Assembly (NCBI GenBank): GCA_965247015.1
Contig: CBDFGG010000001.1
Span: 186,001 to 250,000, forward strand
DNA from: JAIXWP01 sp965247015
GTDB taxonomy: Bacteria; Bacteroidota; Bacteroidia; Flavobacteriales_D; Sanyastnellaceae
DNA: 64,000 nucleotides
Direction of reading: 5' to 3'
Under the pieces are notes generated by a model. The model ran no database searches, was not told the DNA's origin, and was given only the letters and a program-made list of their open reading frames with translations. Shown piece by piece: positions 36,805 to 46,098 of this stretch. The position numbers and the translations under genes were made by a program. Each line of letters begins with the position of its first letter. The stretch's first letter is position 1.

Positions 36805-36948
36805 ATGAAAAATGTAAAAAAGCAACACTTGCCTTCCAAAGACTGCGTGGTCTGTGGAAGACCATTTACATGGAGAAAAAAATGGGAAAAAGTTTGGGAT
36901 GAAGTCAAATACTGCAGCGATAAATGCCGCATGAATAAAGACAAGTAA
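36805..36948 (+). CDS. DUF2256 family small zinc-binding protein
   Basis: This 47-residue protein shows the full DUF2256 pattern: [21 protein letters not shown], then [12 protein letters not shown], with four Cys in CxxC and CxxxC pairs likely to bind zinc. Family members are often encoded next to photolyase or cryptochrome genes; here a photolyase lies 3.5 kb downstream. It starts nine bases after rfaD and is probably cotranscribed. The molecular role is unknown. Confidence 0.85.
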   Translation: MKNVKKQHLPSKDCVVCGRPFTWRKKWEKVWDEVKYCSDKCRMNKDK

Positions 36949-36955
36949 GATTTAA

Positions 36956-37882
36956 CTACCCCATCCCAGCGGCCTCGAGAATAGCTCCTTCTTTCAGAGC
37001 GTATGCCGAATGATACATCTTTTTGAAAGTTCCCATTTCCAAAATGGTCTTCACCAAATAACTCGCGAGTGGCATATACTCCGCGCGGATACTCGGTATT
37101 GCAGGGTGTTTCAATCGCTGATCGTAAGTACTTCCCATCAACCAAATGTGCATTGTCGGAAAATAACTAATCGGAATCTCATTCAATAATTCGAAAGGCA
37201 CTTCCTTCAAAGAAGGCTCACTCTGTTTGTACATCGCGAAGATGGTGTCGAATGACCCAGAAGATCCTATCAACTGTGTGCAAGGATATTTTTCTAAAGC
37301 CTCTTCTAAATCAGAAAAGGATTCTTCAAAAATGCGTTTCAATTTTGTGGTGTCCTCATGCGTCAATCGATCGGAAGGATTCACGCGTTCATGCAAACGA
37401 GAAACACCAAGAAGATAGCTTTTTTTCCAAAATATCTTTTCGCGATTTCCAATTATAATTTCAGTACTGCCTCCCCCAATATCAATCATTAAAGAGGGTT
37501 CTTCTCCTAAATCTATGGTGGCTTTGATGCCTTTATAAATCAATTCTGCTTCTCTGTTTCCATCAATAACTTCGATGTCCAAATCCAAGACTTCCTTGAC
37601 TAATTTCACAAAATCATTTCCGTTGGTCGCTTCGCGAATCGCAGATGTAGCAAAGACTTTCACTTTTTCTACTTGAAAATTTCGAATGTTAGATCGGTGA
37701 CATTGCAAAGCATCCATACCACGGATCATTCGCGAGGGTACAATCTTCTTTTGATCGAATCCCCCCGCCCCTAGCTTCACAGCAAGCTTGTTTTCAAACA
37801 ACACTGTCCATTTTTGATCCACCACTTCAGCGATCAATAAATTGAATGTATTTGTACCGCAGTCGATGATGGCAATGTTCAT
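36956..37882 (-). CDS. Ppx/GppA family phosphatase
   Basis: This 308-residue protein belongs to the exopolyphosphatase/guanosine pentaphosphatase family in the actin-like ATPase fold. Motifs are AIIDCGTNTFNLLIAE, FATSAIREATNG, DIGGGSTEIIIG and LIGSSGSFDTI. It is the short, two-domain form common in Bacteroidota. Whether it acts on polyphosphate or pppGpp cannot be told. It lies 18 bases after the ABC transporter operon on the same strand. Confidence 0.92.
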   Translation of the reverse strand: MNIAIIDCGTNTFNLLIAEVVDQKWTVLFENKLAVKLGAGGFDQKKIVPSRMIRGMDALQCHRSNIRNFQVEKVKVFATSAIREATNGNDFVKLVKEVLDLDIEVIDGNREAELIYKGIKATIDLGEEPSLMIDIGGGSTEIIIGNREKIFWKKSYLLGVSRLHERVNPSDRLTHEDTTKLKRIFEESFSDLEEALEKYPCTQLIGSSGSFDTIFAMYKQSEPSLKEVPFELLNEIPISYFPTMHIWLMGSTYDQRLKHPAIPSIRAEYMPLASYLVKTILEMGTFKKMYHSAYALKEGAILEAAGMG

Positions 37883-37900
37883 AGTAGTGTGTTTCGAGAA

Positions 37901-39247
37901 TTAACCTTTATACCACATCCACTTCCAAAGCTCTTTGTAAGTGGCTTTTTTTCCATACATCAAAATCCCTACACGATAGATACGACCTGCCATCCAAACG
38001 GTACCGATGAATGTTGCAATAAGTAAAACAACCGATAGAATGAGCTGCCAAATATTACCAGCATTCCAACCCATCGATGTTTTCACCATCATAACCACAG
38101 GCGATGTGAAAGGGATAATACCGAATACTGTTCCCATCGTTCCTTCTGGATTTTGCCATAAAAATTCCGAAACAATAAATCCGAAAATCAAAGGAATAGT
38201 CACAATAGGCATAAACTGTTGTGTGTCGGTTTCTGAATCCACTGCTGCGCCGATCGCCGCGAACAGCGATGCATACAACAAGAATCCTCCAATGAAATAG
38301 AAAATAAATGCGAAGATGATTTGGAACCAAGGTACATTCAACAAGAAGCTCATGGACTCACTATTTTCAATCGCACTCATAGAACCACCTGCGCCTGCTT
38401 GTGCCAATGCTTGACCATTCAAAGTACCAGGAACCTCAGCGGTAGCTCCCATGATAGCTGAAACAATAGTAAATGCAACGCCAGAAAATATCGCCCAAAG
38501 AATCACCTGCGTCAAACCTACAAGCCCAATACCGATCACCTTTCCCATCATTAATTGGAAAGGCTTCACCGAGCTGATGATGACTTCAATCACACGACTG
38601 GTTTTTTCTTCAATCACGCCTCGCATTACTTGCACTCCGTAAATAAAGATGAACATGTAAATGACGAGTGCAAAGCCAAAACCTACTCCTGCACGCATTC
38701 TCAAATCATCACCCTCATCCGGCTTTTCGATGTTGTGTAAATTCAAAGTCACTCCTTGCTTCACACTTTGATAAGTCTTCCAATCCATTCCAAACTTTTT
38801 CACACGCCATTGTTCCAGCGCGCTTTCTAGTTCTTCTTGAATCTGATCTTGCACGGATAGACTAGGAAGTTTTTTTACAAAAAACTCTGTCATTCCATCT
38901 CCATAAGTCACACTATCAATCTGCACCCACAAGGTGTGGTGAGAGTTTTTGAAGTCTTCCTCTGTTGGAGTGATGGTGGTGAATTCATACACCAAATCCT
39001 CGCTATCCTTGAATCGAGGACGTTCTAATCCATTCTTTTTATAATCGGCAACTTCTTGTGCAATCAAATATCCAGAAGGATCTACGATGAGCACATTGTG
39101 TTTGGTGCTATCACTGGTCGCTACCAAAACCGCTCCTACCATAAGGGCTGTAAATAGCAACGGACCTAAAAAGGTCATAATGATAAATGACTTTTTCTTT
39201 ACGCGCACGAGGTATTCGCGCTTGATAATGAGGGCGATCTTGTTCAT
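37901..39247 (-). CDS. ABC-2 type transporter permease (NatB-like)
   Basis: This 448-residue membrane protein has one N-terminal helix (about 20-45), a soluble domain of about 120 residues and then five to six helices, the layout of NatB/YhaP-type permeases. The start IALIIKREYLVRVKKKSFII is typical. It overlaps its ATPase gene by four bases (ATGA type), so the two form one exporter. The substrate is unknown; sodium or drug export has been shown for relatives. Confidence 0.9.
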   Translation of the reverse strand: MNKIALIIKREYLVRVKKKSFIIMTFLGPLLFTALMVGAVLVATSDSTKHNVLIVDPSGYLIAQEVADYKKNGLERPRFKDSEDLVYEFTTITPTEEDFKNSHHTLWVQIDSVTYGDGMTEFFVKKLPSLSVQDQIQEELESALEQWRVKKFGMDWKTYQSVKQGVTLNLHNIEKPDEGDDLRMRAGVGFGFALVIYMFIFIYGVQVMRGVIEEKTSRVIEVIISSVKPFQLMMGKVIGIGLVGLTQVILWAIFSGVAFTIVSAIMGATAEVPGTLNGQALAQAGAGGSMSAIENSESMSFLLNVPWFQIIFAFIFYFIGGFLLYASLFAAIGAAVDSETDTQQFMPIVTIPLIFGFIVSEFLWQNPEGTMGTVFGIIPFTSPVVMMVKTSMGWNAGNIWQLILSVVLLIATFIGTVWMAGRIYRVGILMYGKKATYKELWKWMWYKG

Positions 39248-40173
39248 GCTTGTTGAGAATTGAATGTGTTTACTGCTTCGATAAATATTTGATTCATATC
39301 GGGAACGATCTCATGCACCGAAACGATTTCTAAATCACGCAACAATGCGCCTAGCAAATCATTCAAGTTTTTATTTTCAGGGATGCGAATAGTGGCCACC
39401 GAAGTATCATCCACTTTTCTATTATCCAAAAGTTGAAACTGCGCACCTAATCCAATTCCTAGATCGATGTTATAGCCTCTGAATTGTAATTCAAATGTTC
39501 TCGTTCTGAAACGATTTTTAACGTCCTTCACCGTTCCTTCCAAAATCACTTGTGAGCGATTGATCAGAGAAATTTCATCACACAATTCTTCCACACTTCC
39601 CATATCGTGTGTTGATAGAATAATCGTCGATCCCTCTGACTTCAGTCTCAACATTTCTTGACGAATCAAATCTGCGTTGATCGGGTCGAATCCACTGAAT
39701 GGTTCATCGAGAATAAGCAATTCAGGTTCGTGCAACACAGTAGTGATAAACTGCACCTTTTGCGCCATCCCTTTGGAAAGGTCTTCTACTTTTTTATCCC
39801 ACCATGTATGAATTTCAAAACGCTTAAACCACTCCATTAGCTTGCGCTTTGCCTCTGATGAAGACATACCTTTGAGCTGTGCTAAATACATACATTGCTC
39901 ACCGATCTTCATTTTTTTGTAAAGACCACGTTCCTCCGGCAGGTAGCCTATACGTTCTACGTGATGAGGTTGAAGGCGTTCACCATTGAACCATACCTCT
40001 CCTTGATCTGGAGCAGTGATTTGATTGATGATTCGAATCAAGCTTGTCTTACCAGCGCCATTGGGCCCCAACAGTCCGTAAACTGTTCCTTTTTCAACAG
40101 AGACAGAAACATCATTCAAGGCCTTGTGTCCGCTGTATGACTTATGAATATTCTTCGCTTCAAGCGTTTTCAT
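39244..40173 (-). CDS. ABC transporter ATP-binding protein (NatA-like)
   Basis: This 309-residue ATPase drives the permease encoded next. Walker A is GPNGAGKTS, the Q-loop GYLPEERGLY, the signature LSKGMAQKVQF (LSKGM in place of LSGGQ) and Walker B LLILDEPFSGFDP. The C-terminal 80 residues form the DUF4162-like extension seen in this group. The first gene of a two-gene operon, with ppx/gppA possibly downstream. Confidence 0.93.
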   Translation of the reverse strand: MKTLEAKNIHKSYSGHKALNDVSVSVEKGTVYGLLGPNGAGKTSLIRIINQITAPDQGEVWFNGERLQPHHVERIGYLPEERGLYKKMKIGEQCMYLAQLKGMSSSEAKRKLMEWFKRFEIHTWWDKKVEDLSKGMAQKVQFITTVLHEPELLILDEPFSGFDPINADLIRQEMLRLKSEGSTIILSTHDMGSVEELCDEISLINRSQVILEGTVKDVKNRFRTRTFELQFRGYNIDLGIGLGAQFQLLDNRKVDDTSVATIRIPENKNLNDLLGALLRDLEIVSVHEIVPDMNQIFIEAVNTFNSQQA

Positions 40174-40299
40174 AAAATGGGATTTTCTTAACTACAAATG
40201 AAAGGTGTAATTCAACAACAATCGCGGTCGGTTTGATAGAAGTTTCCCCTAAACATATCAACGGCTTTTTGTGTTTATAAACGGAAATAGCTTTTTATT

Positions 40300-41799
40300 T
40301 TGGAAAAAATTGGTGTCAATATCCTGTGGCTTAAGCGAGACCTCCGACTCACGGACCACCCGCCATTGGTAGCCGCCTTACGCGATAAAAAGCCTCTTCT
40401 ATTGGTGTATTGTTTCGAACCCTCACTTCTGTCTTCCCACACGCATAGCGATCGACACACGCGCTTTAATTTGGAAAGTATCGAGGACATCAATCTTTCA
40501 CTTTCTCCTGTTCAACTAGCAGTTCATGTGTTTCACTCAGAAGTAATTGAAGCGTTTCAACACATCCAAAAGCATTTCAAAATAGCATCTGTTTTTTCGC
40601 ATCAAGAAACTGGAAATAACATCACTTTCCAGCGTGATATTGAAGTGAGTGCTTGGTTGAAGACGAATCAAATTACTTGGAAGGAATTTCAGCAACATGG
40701 CGTCCTGCGCGGCTTGCGACAAAGAAGCCAGTGGGGTGAAAAATGGATGGAGTTCATGACGCGTCCTGTCGAGCGCATTCCGTGGGAGCTCGCTATACCC
40801 GCTTCACTTGAGGTGCCAACAGAGATGCAATTCCCCAGTGAATTGAAATCAACTTTGCTACAAAAACATGAAATGCAGCGCGGAGGGCCGACCTATGCAC
40901 AGCGCTATCTCAATACATTTTTAAAAGACCGTCATTTCCAATATAGCAAACACATCAGCAAGCCTGCCCTTGCACGCATGAGTTGCAGTCGATTATCACC
41001 CTATCTGGCATGGGGAAATATTAGTATTCGCGAGGTTTTCCAATCGACCATGGCGGCTAAAAAAACAAGCCCTCGCAAACGCGATTTGAACTTTTTTATT
41101 GCACGAATTCATTGGCATTGCCACTTTATACAAAAGCTTGAATCTGAACCTTCTATAGAGTTTCAAAACTTAAATCCCGGTTTCAATCACATTCGGCAAG
41201 AAGCTGATCCAAGAATTGTAAAAGTCTGGAAAGAAGGTCAAACGGGGATTCCTATGGTCGATGCGTGTATGCGAAGTGTGGTTGCCACAGGCTATTTGAA
41301 TTTTCGAATGCGAAGTATGTTAGTCAGTTTTTTGACCCATCATTTAATGCAGCCTTGGCAAGCCGGAACGCATCATTTAGCAAAAGCATTTTTAGACTAC
41401 GAACCTGGAATCCACTACCCTCAATTTCAGATGCAAGCGGGTACAATGGGTGTCAATACCATTCGCATATATAATCCCATCAAACAAGGATTGGAGCACG
41501 ATCCCGATGGGGAATTCATTACACTTTGGGTCCCTGAATTGAAAGGCCTCCCTCCTCAATTCATCCATGAGCCTTGGAAAATGAGCGCCATGGAACAAAC
41601 TTTTCATCAATTTGAATTAGGGAAAAACTATCCTCATCCCATCGTCGATGTCGAGGAAGCAGCAGCAAAAGCAAGGGATATCATATGGTCCGTGAAGCGA
41701 AGCGCTGATGTCAAAATAGCCAACAGCGCCATCCTTCGCAAGCATACCAAAAGGAAAACAGAACAAGAAGAACCATTATTTCCAATAAATGATCAATAG
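40300..41799 (+). CDS. cryptochrome/photolyase family protein
   Basis: This 499-residue flavoprotein probably repairs UV-induced cyclobutane pyrimidine dimers with blue light. It starts [21 protein letters not shown], the antenna-binding Rossmann domain, and has the FAD domain with [44 protein letters not shown] and [26 protein letters not shown] at 40300 is the only start that keeps the conserved N-terminus. The group is closer to the FeS-less, class I-like proteins than to DASH, but a signalling cryptochrome cannot be excluded. Confidence 0.9.
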   Translation: MEKIGVNILWLKRDLRLTDHPPLVAALRDKKPLLLVYCFEPSLLSSHTHSDRHTRFNLESIEDINLSLSPVQLAVHVFHSEVIEAFQHIQKHFKIASVFSHQETGNNITFQRDIEVSAWLKTNQITWKEFQQHGVLRGLRQRSQWGEKWMEFMTRPVERIPWELAIPASLEVPTEMQFPSELKSTLLQKHEMQRGGPTYAQRYLNTFLKDRHFQYSKHISKPALARMSCSRLSPYLAWGNISIREVFQSTMAAKKTSPRKRDLNFFIARIHWHCHFIQKLESEPSIEFQNLNPGFNHIRQEADPRIVKVWKEGQTGIPMVDACMRSVVATGYLNFRMRSMLVSFLTHHLMQPWQAGTHHLAKAFLDYEPGIHYPQFQMQAGTMGVNTIRIYNPIKQGLEHDPDGEFITLWVPELKGLPPQFIHEPWKMSAMEQTFHQFELGKNYPHPIVDVEEAAAKARDIIWSVKRSADVKIANSAILRKHTKRKTEQEEPLFPINDQ

Positions 41800-41835
41800 T
41801 GTTAACTTCGCCCGCTAATCTTAAGATAACTATAC

Positions 41836-43155
41836 ATGGAAATAGCAGTAGTTGGAACGGGATACGTGGGCTTAGTAACAGGAACTTGCTTTGCAGAAAC
41901 CGGAAATAATGTAACCTGCGTTGATATTGATGCAGCGAAAGTTGAACGCATGAAGGCTGGTGAAGTGCCGATCTACGAGCCTATGCTCGACGTGCTATTC
42001 GAAAGAAACAGCCGTGAAGGTCGTTTGCACTTTACGACCAATCTTGCAGAAGCAATTGCAAAAGCAAAAATCATTTTCCTAGCCCTTCCAACACCTCCAG
42101 GTGAAGACGGCAGCGCAGACTTATCATACATCCTTCGAGTGGCAGAACAACTCGGTTCTCTTATCACAGATTACAAAGTAATCGTTGACAAAAGCACCGT
42201 TCCAGTTGGAACATGCGAACTCGTTAAAGAAGCTGTTGCAAAAAATGCAAAAGAGCAATATGATGTAGTAAGCAATCCTGAATTCCTTCGTGAAGGTTTT
42301 GCAGTAGAAGATTTCTTGAAGCCTGATCGCGTAGTAGTTGGTACCACCAGCGCACGCGCTAAGGAAATGATGGAAGAACTTTACAAGCCATTCACCAGAC
42401 AAGGAAATCCAATTTTATTCATGGATGAGCGCAGTGCTGAATTGACGAAGTATGCAGCAAATGCATTCCTCGCAACAAAGATTTCCTTCATGAATGAAAT
42501 CGCTAATTTCTGCGAACAAGTAGGCGCTGATGTCGACATGGTTCGTCTAGGAATTGGTTCTGATACACGTATTGGAAAAAGATTCCTTTTCCCAGGTATC
42601 GGGTACGGCGGAAGCTGTTTCCCTAAAGATGTTCAAGCCCTTGCTAAAAGCGGAATTGACGCTGGATATGAGTTTAAGATTTTGAAGAGTGTGATGAAAG
42701 TAAATGAGCGTCAAAAAACTGCTCTACTCGGCCCTATTCTCCAATACTTTAATCAATCTTTAACAGATAAAAAAATTGCAATTTGGGGATTGGCCTTCAA
42801 GCCAGACACAGATGATATTCGTGAAGCTCCAGCTCTTTACATGATTGAACACTTGCTCGAAGCAGGCGCTAAAATCAGTGCATACGATCCAGAAGCCATG
42901 GAAAATGTGAAGAAGCAAAAGAACTTCCCAATCGAATATTCAAATGATCAATATGCAGCTATTGAAGGCGCTGATGCGCTTTTGATTTGCACCGAATGGG
43001 GTGTGTTCAGAAATCCAGATTTCGACAAAATGGAAAAACTTCTAAAGTCGAAAGTGATATTCGATGGTCGTAATCTTTACGATCTAGATAAAATGAAAAA
43101 GCTCGGTTATTACTACAAGAGCATTGGTAGAGAAATTATTCAAGCACATATCTAA
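41836..43155 (+). CDS. ugd: UDP-glucose 6-dehydrogenase
   Basis: This 439-residue NAD-dependent enzyme oxidises UDP-glucose to UDP-glucuronate. It shows the N-terminal VVGTGYVGLVTGTCFAETG, the central DKSTVPVGT, and the catalytic Cys in GYGGSCFPKDVQAL. IWGLAFKPDTDDIREAPAL marks the C-terminal domain. It opens a four-gene group whose second member turns its product into UDP-xylose. A TAACTTCG at 41803-41810 may be its -7 box. Confidence 0.95.
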   Translation: MEIAVVGTGYVGLVTGTCFAETGNNVTCVDIDAAKVERMKAGEVPIYEPMLDVLFERNSREGRLHFTTNLAEAIAKAKIIFLALPTPPGEDGSADLSYILRVAEQLGSLITDYKVIVDKSTVPVGTCELVKEAVAKNAKEQYDVVSNPEFLREGFAVEDFLKPDRVVVGTTSARAKEMMEELYKPFTRQGNPILFMDERSAELTKYAANAFLATKISFMNEIANFCEQVGADVDMVRLGIGSDTRIGKRFLFPGIGYGGSCFPKDVQALAKSGIDAGYEFKILKSVMKVNERQKTALLGPILQYFNQSLTDKKIAIWGLAFKPDTDDIREAPALYMIEHLLEAGAKISAYDPEAMENVKKQKNFPIEYSNDQYAAIEGADALLICTEWGVFRNPDFDKMEKLLKSKVIFDGRNLYDLDKMKKLGYYYKSIGREIIQAHI

Positions 43156-43164
43156 AAATTCAAT

Positions 43165-44148
43165 ATGCAACGTGTTCTCATTACCGGTGCTGCCGGATTT
43201 TTAGGTTCACACCTATGTGATCGTTTTATCAAAGATGGCTTTCATGTCATTGGAATGGATAATTTGATCACAGGTGATTTAAAAAATATAGAGCATCTAT
43301 TCAAGCACGAACACTTCGAATTCTATCATCATGATGTGTCGAAGTTTATTCACGTGCCAGGAAAGCTCGACTATATATTGCATTTCGCTTCACCAGCGAG
43401 TCCGATCGACTATCTTAAAATTCCAATTCAAACATTAAAAGTTGGATCATTAGGAATTCACAATTGTCTTGGTTTAGCGCGCGTTAAAAAAGCGCGTGTG
43501 ATGATTGCAAGCACAAGCGAAGTTTACGGCGACCCAACGGTGCATCCTCAAACGGAGGCGTATTGGGGCAATGTGAATCCTGTTGGCCCACGCGGAGTTT
43601 ATGATGAAGCCAAGCGTTTCCAAGAAGCGATGACCATGGCGTATCATACCTTCCATGGTGTAGAAACGCGCATCGTGCGAATCTTCAATACCTACGGCCC
43701 ACGCATGCGACTGAATGATGGTCGTGTACTACCTGCATTCATTGGCCAAGCCCTTCGCGGCGAAGACCTCACGGTATTCGGTGACGGATCACAAACACGT
43801 TCTTTCTGTTATGTCGATGACTTAGTAGAAGGAATCGTTCGCTTGTTGATGAGTGATTACGCTCAGCCTGTAAACATTGGCAATCCAGATGAAATTACGA
43901 TTTCAGAATTCGCCGAAGAAATTATCAAATTAACAGGAACCCAGCAAAAAGTAATATACAAACCACTTCCAACAGACGATCCAAAACAACGCAGACCAGA
44001 CATTACTGTAGCGAGACAACTACTAGGATGGGAGCCGAAGGTGAATCGTGCGGAAGGTTTGAAAATCACTTACGATTATTTCAAATCTCTGTCTCCAGAT
44101 GATTTGAATAAAATCGAGCACAAAGACTTTACGAATTACAATCGATAA
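43165..44148 (+). CDS. uxs: UDP-glucuronate decarboxylase (UDP-xylose synthase)
   Basis: This 327-residue short-chain dehydrogenase follows ugd by nine bases and should use its product. It has [15 protein letters not shown], the UXS-type [36 protein letters not shown], the active-site YDEAK and [18 protein letters not shown]. These blocks distinguish UDP-xylose synthases from general epimerases. It supplies xylose for surface glycans. Confidence 0.9.
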   Translation: MQRVLITGAAGFLGSHLCDRFIKDGFHVIGMDNLITGDLKNIEHLFKHEHFEFYHHDVSKFIHVPGKLDYILHFASPASPIDYLKIPIQTLKVGSLGIHNCLGLARVKKARVMIASTSEVYGDPTVHPQTEAYWGNVNPVGPRGVYDEAKRFQEAMTMAYHTFHGVETRIVRIFNTYGPRMRLNDGRVLPAFIGQALRGEDLTVFGDGSQTRSFCYVDDLVEGIVRLLMSDYAQPVNIGNPDEITISEFAEEIIKLTGTQQKVIYKPLPTDDPKQRRPDITVARQLLGWEPKVNRAEGLKITYDYFKSLSPDDLNKIEHKDFTNYNR

Positions 44149-44149
44149 G

Positions 44150-44722
44150 ATGAGTTTTTTCTCACATCCCACAGCAGTTATTGACGAGGGTTGTACCATC
44201 GGCGAGGGTACCAAAATCTGGCACTTCTCGCACATCATGCCCGGCTGTATCATCGGCGAACGCTGCAATATTGGGCAAAATGTGGTGATCAGTCCTGATG
44301 TTGTTTTAGGGAAAAATGTGAAGGTGCAAAACAACGTGAGCCTCTATACCGGAGTGATTTGTGAAGACGATGTTTTTCTCGGCCCCTCATGTGTATTTAC
44401 AAATGTGATTAATCCTCGAAGTGCTATTGTTCGCAAAGAACAATACATGAAAACAGTCGTGAAAAAAGGTGCAAGCATTGGTGCCAATGCAACGATTGTG
44501 TGCGGAAATAATATTGGTGAATATGCGCTCATTGGTGCGGGCGCAGTAGTGACGAAAGAAGTTCCTGCCTATGCCCTATTGGTGGGCAATCCAGCAAAAC
44601 AACTTGGATGGGTTTCCGAGTACGGACACCGTCTGAATTTTGACAAAAATAATGAAGCCGTTTGTCCCGAAAGTGGACAACGTTATCGATTAGAAAACAA
44701 TTTGGTTTCTCTCATCGGATAA
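44150..44722 (+). CDS. left-handed beta-helix N-acetyltransferase (WbpD/WlbB-like)
   Basis: This 190-residue hexapeptide-repeat acyltransferase matches WbpD/WlbB enzymes that acetylate UDP-2-acetamido-3-amino-2,3-dideoxyglucuronate. It starts HPTAVIDEGCTIGEGTKIWHFSHIMPG and carries FLGPSCVFTNVINPRSAI and VVKKGASIGANATIVCG. Repeated [LIV]G hexapeptides fill the middle. The dehydrogenase downstream could make the same pathway's UDP-GlcNAcA, but the aminotransferase (WbpE-like) and the WbpB-like oxidase are not in the window. Confidence 0.86.
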   Translation: MSFFSHPTAVIDEGCTIGEGTKIWHFSHIMPGCIIGERCNIGQNVVISPDVVLGKNVKVQNNVSLYTGVICEDDVFLGPSCVFTNVINPRSAIVRKEQYMKTVVKKGASIGANATIVCGNNIGEYALIGAGAVVTKEVPAYALLVGNPAKQLGWVSEYGHRLNFDKNNEAVCPESGQRYRLENNLVSLIG

Positions 44723-44734
44723 ATAGAACTAGAG

Positions 44735-46036
44735 ATGAAAATTTACGACAAGTTAATCAACAAAGAAGGAAAACTAGCAGTGATCGGCCTCGGTTACGTA
44801 GGACTTCCGATTGCTTTAGAATTTGCAAAAAAAATCAAAGTTGTTGGTTTCGATATCAATGAAGAGCGCGTGCAAATGATGCGCAACAACATTGACCCTT
44901 CTGAAGAATTAGATAGCAAAGCGTTTGAAGGATGTGACATTCACTTCACTTCAAAATTAGAAGATTTAAAAGACGTAAACTTTTTCGTTGTAGCCGTTCC
45001 TACTCCGATCAATAATATGAACTTGCCAGACCTCGGTCCAGTATTGAGTGCATCAAGAACGGTAGGACAGGTTTTGAAAAAAGGGGATTACGTAGTTTAC
45101 GAATCGACCGTTTATCCGGGTTGTACAGAAGACGATTGTGTTCCAATTCTAGAAGAATTGAGCGGTCTTAAAATGGTCACTGATTTCAAAGTGGGGTACT
45201 CCCCTGAGCGTATCAATCCAGGTGATAAAGTGCACACCATTCGTACGATTAAAAAAGTAGCAAGTGGTTGCGATGAATTGTCTCTTGATGAAATCGCTAA
45301 AGTATATGAAATCGTAGTAGACGCTGGAATTTACAAAGCAACTTCTATCAAAGTAGCTGAGGCTTGTAAGATTATTGAGAATACACAACGCGACGTAAAT
45401 ATTGCCTTGATCAATGAGCTTTCATTGATCCTTAGCAAGATGGGTGTGAATACATATGATGTGCTTGCTGCGGCAGGAACAAAGTGGAATTTCCTCAACT
45501 TCACTCCCGGACTTGTCGGCGGTCACTGCATTGGGGTTGACCCATACTATCTTGTTTACAAGGCAAAGAAAGTTGGCTATTATGCAAAGGTGATTAGCTC
45601 CGCTCGCTACATCAATGATAGCATGGGCTTTTATGTCGGTAAACAAACAGTAAAGAAAATTTTAGAAGCAGGACGCAATGCACTAGAATCGAAGGTGCTC
45701 GTGATGGGTGCCACTTTCAAAGAAAATGTATCTGACGTCCGCAACTCGAAAGTGGTTGACATTATTCGAGAATTAGAATCATTCAGCGTTCATGTTGATG
45801 TGGTAGATCCATACGCGAGTTCAGAAGAACTCAAGCATGAATATGGTTTTGGCTTGGTAGAAAAGCCAGCTGCCAATAGCTACGACGCAGTAATTCTAGC
45901 AGTATCTCACACAGAATATAGCCAGTTAGATGAGCAATTCTTTAAAGGATTACTCAAGGATGGCAAAGGAGTGGTAGTGGATATCAAAGGGTTATATCGA
46001 GGAAAATTAAAAGAGCTCGAATACTGGAGTTTGTAG
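44735..46036 (+). CDS. UDP-N-acetylhexosamine dehydrogenase (WbpA/TviB-like)
   Basis: This 433-residue nucleotide-sugar dehydrogenase oxidises UDP-GlcNAc or UDP-GalNAc at C6. Motifs are VIGLGYVGLPIALEFAKK, YESTVYPGCTED, SPERINPGDKVHTI and the catalytic Cys in GLVGGHCIGVDPYYL. The SPERINPGDK block places it with TviB/WbpO/CapL rather than with glucose dehydrogenases. Exact substrate is undecided. It is the last gene of the ugd group. Confidence 0.91.
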   Translation: MKIYDKLINKEGKLAVIGLGYVGLPIALEFAKKIKVVGFDINEERVQMMRNNIDPSEELDSKAFEGCDIHFTSKLEDLKDVNFFVVAVPTPINNMNLPDLGPVLSASRTVGQVLKKGDYVVYESTVYPGCTEDDCVPILEELSGLKMVTDFKVGYSPERINPGDKVHTIRTIKKVASGCDELSLDEIAKVYEIVVDAGIYKATSIKVAEACKIIENTQRDVNIALINELSLILSKMGVNTYDVLAAAGTKWNFLNFTPGLVGGHCIGVDPYYLVYKAKKVGYYAKVISSARYINDSMGFYVGKQTVKKILEAGRNALESKVLVMGATFKENVSDVRNSKVVDIIRELESFSVHVDVVDPYASSEELKHEYGFGLVEKPAANSYDAVILAVSHTEYSQLDEQFFKGLLKDGKGVVVDIKGLYRGKLKELEYWSL

Positions 46037-46071
46037 TGCAATAATAACATTTAGTAGAAGAAAGACTTTCA

Positions 46072-46079
46072 TACTTTCG
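46072..46079 (+). promoter_or_regulatory. possible -7 box of the TonB-dependent receptor gene
   Basis: TACTTTCG lies 19 bases before the ATG at 46099. A -33 TTG is not obvious. Confidence 0.45.
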
Positions 46080-46098
46080 CGGCGCAAAACCGCATAGT

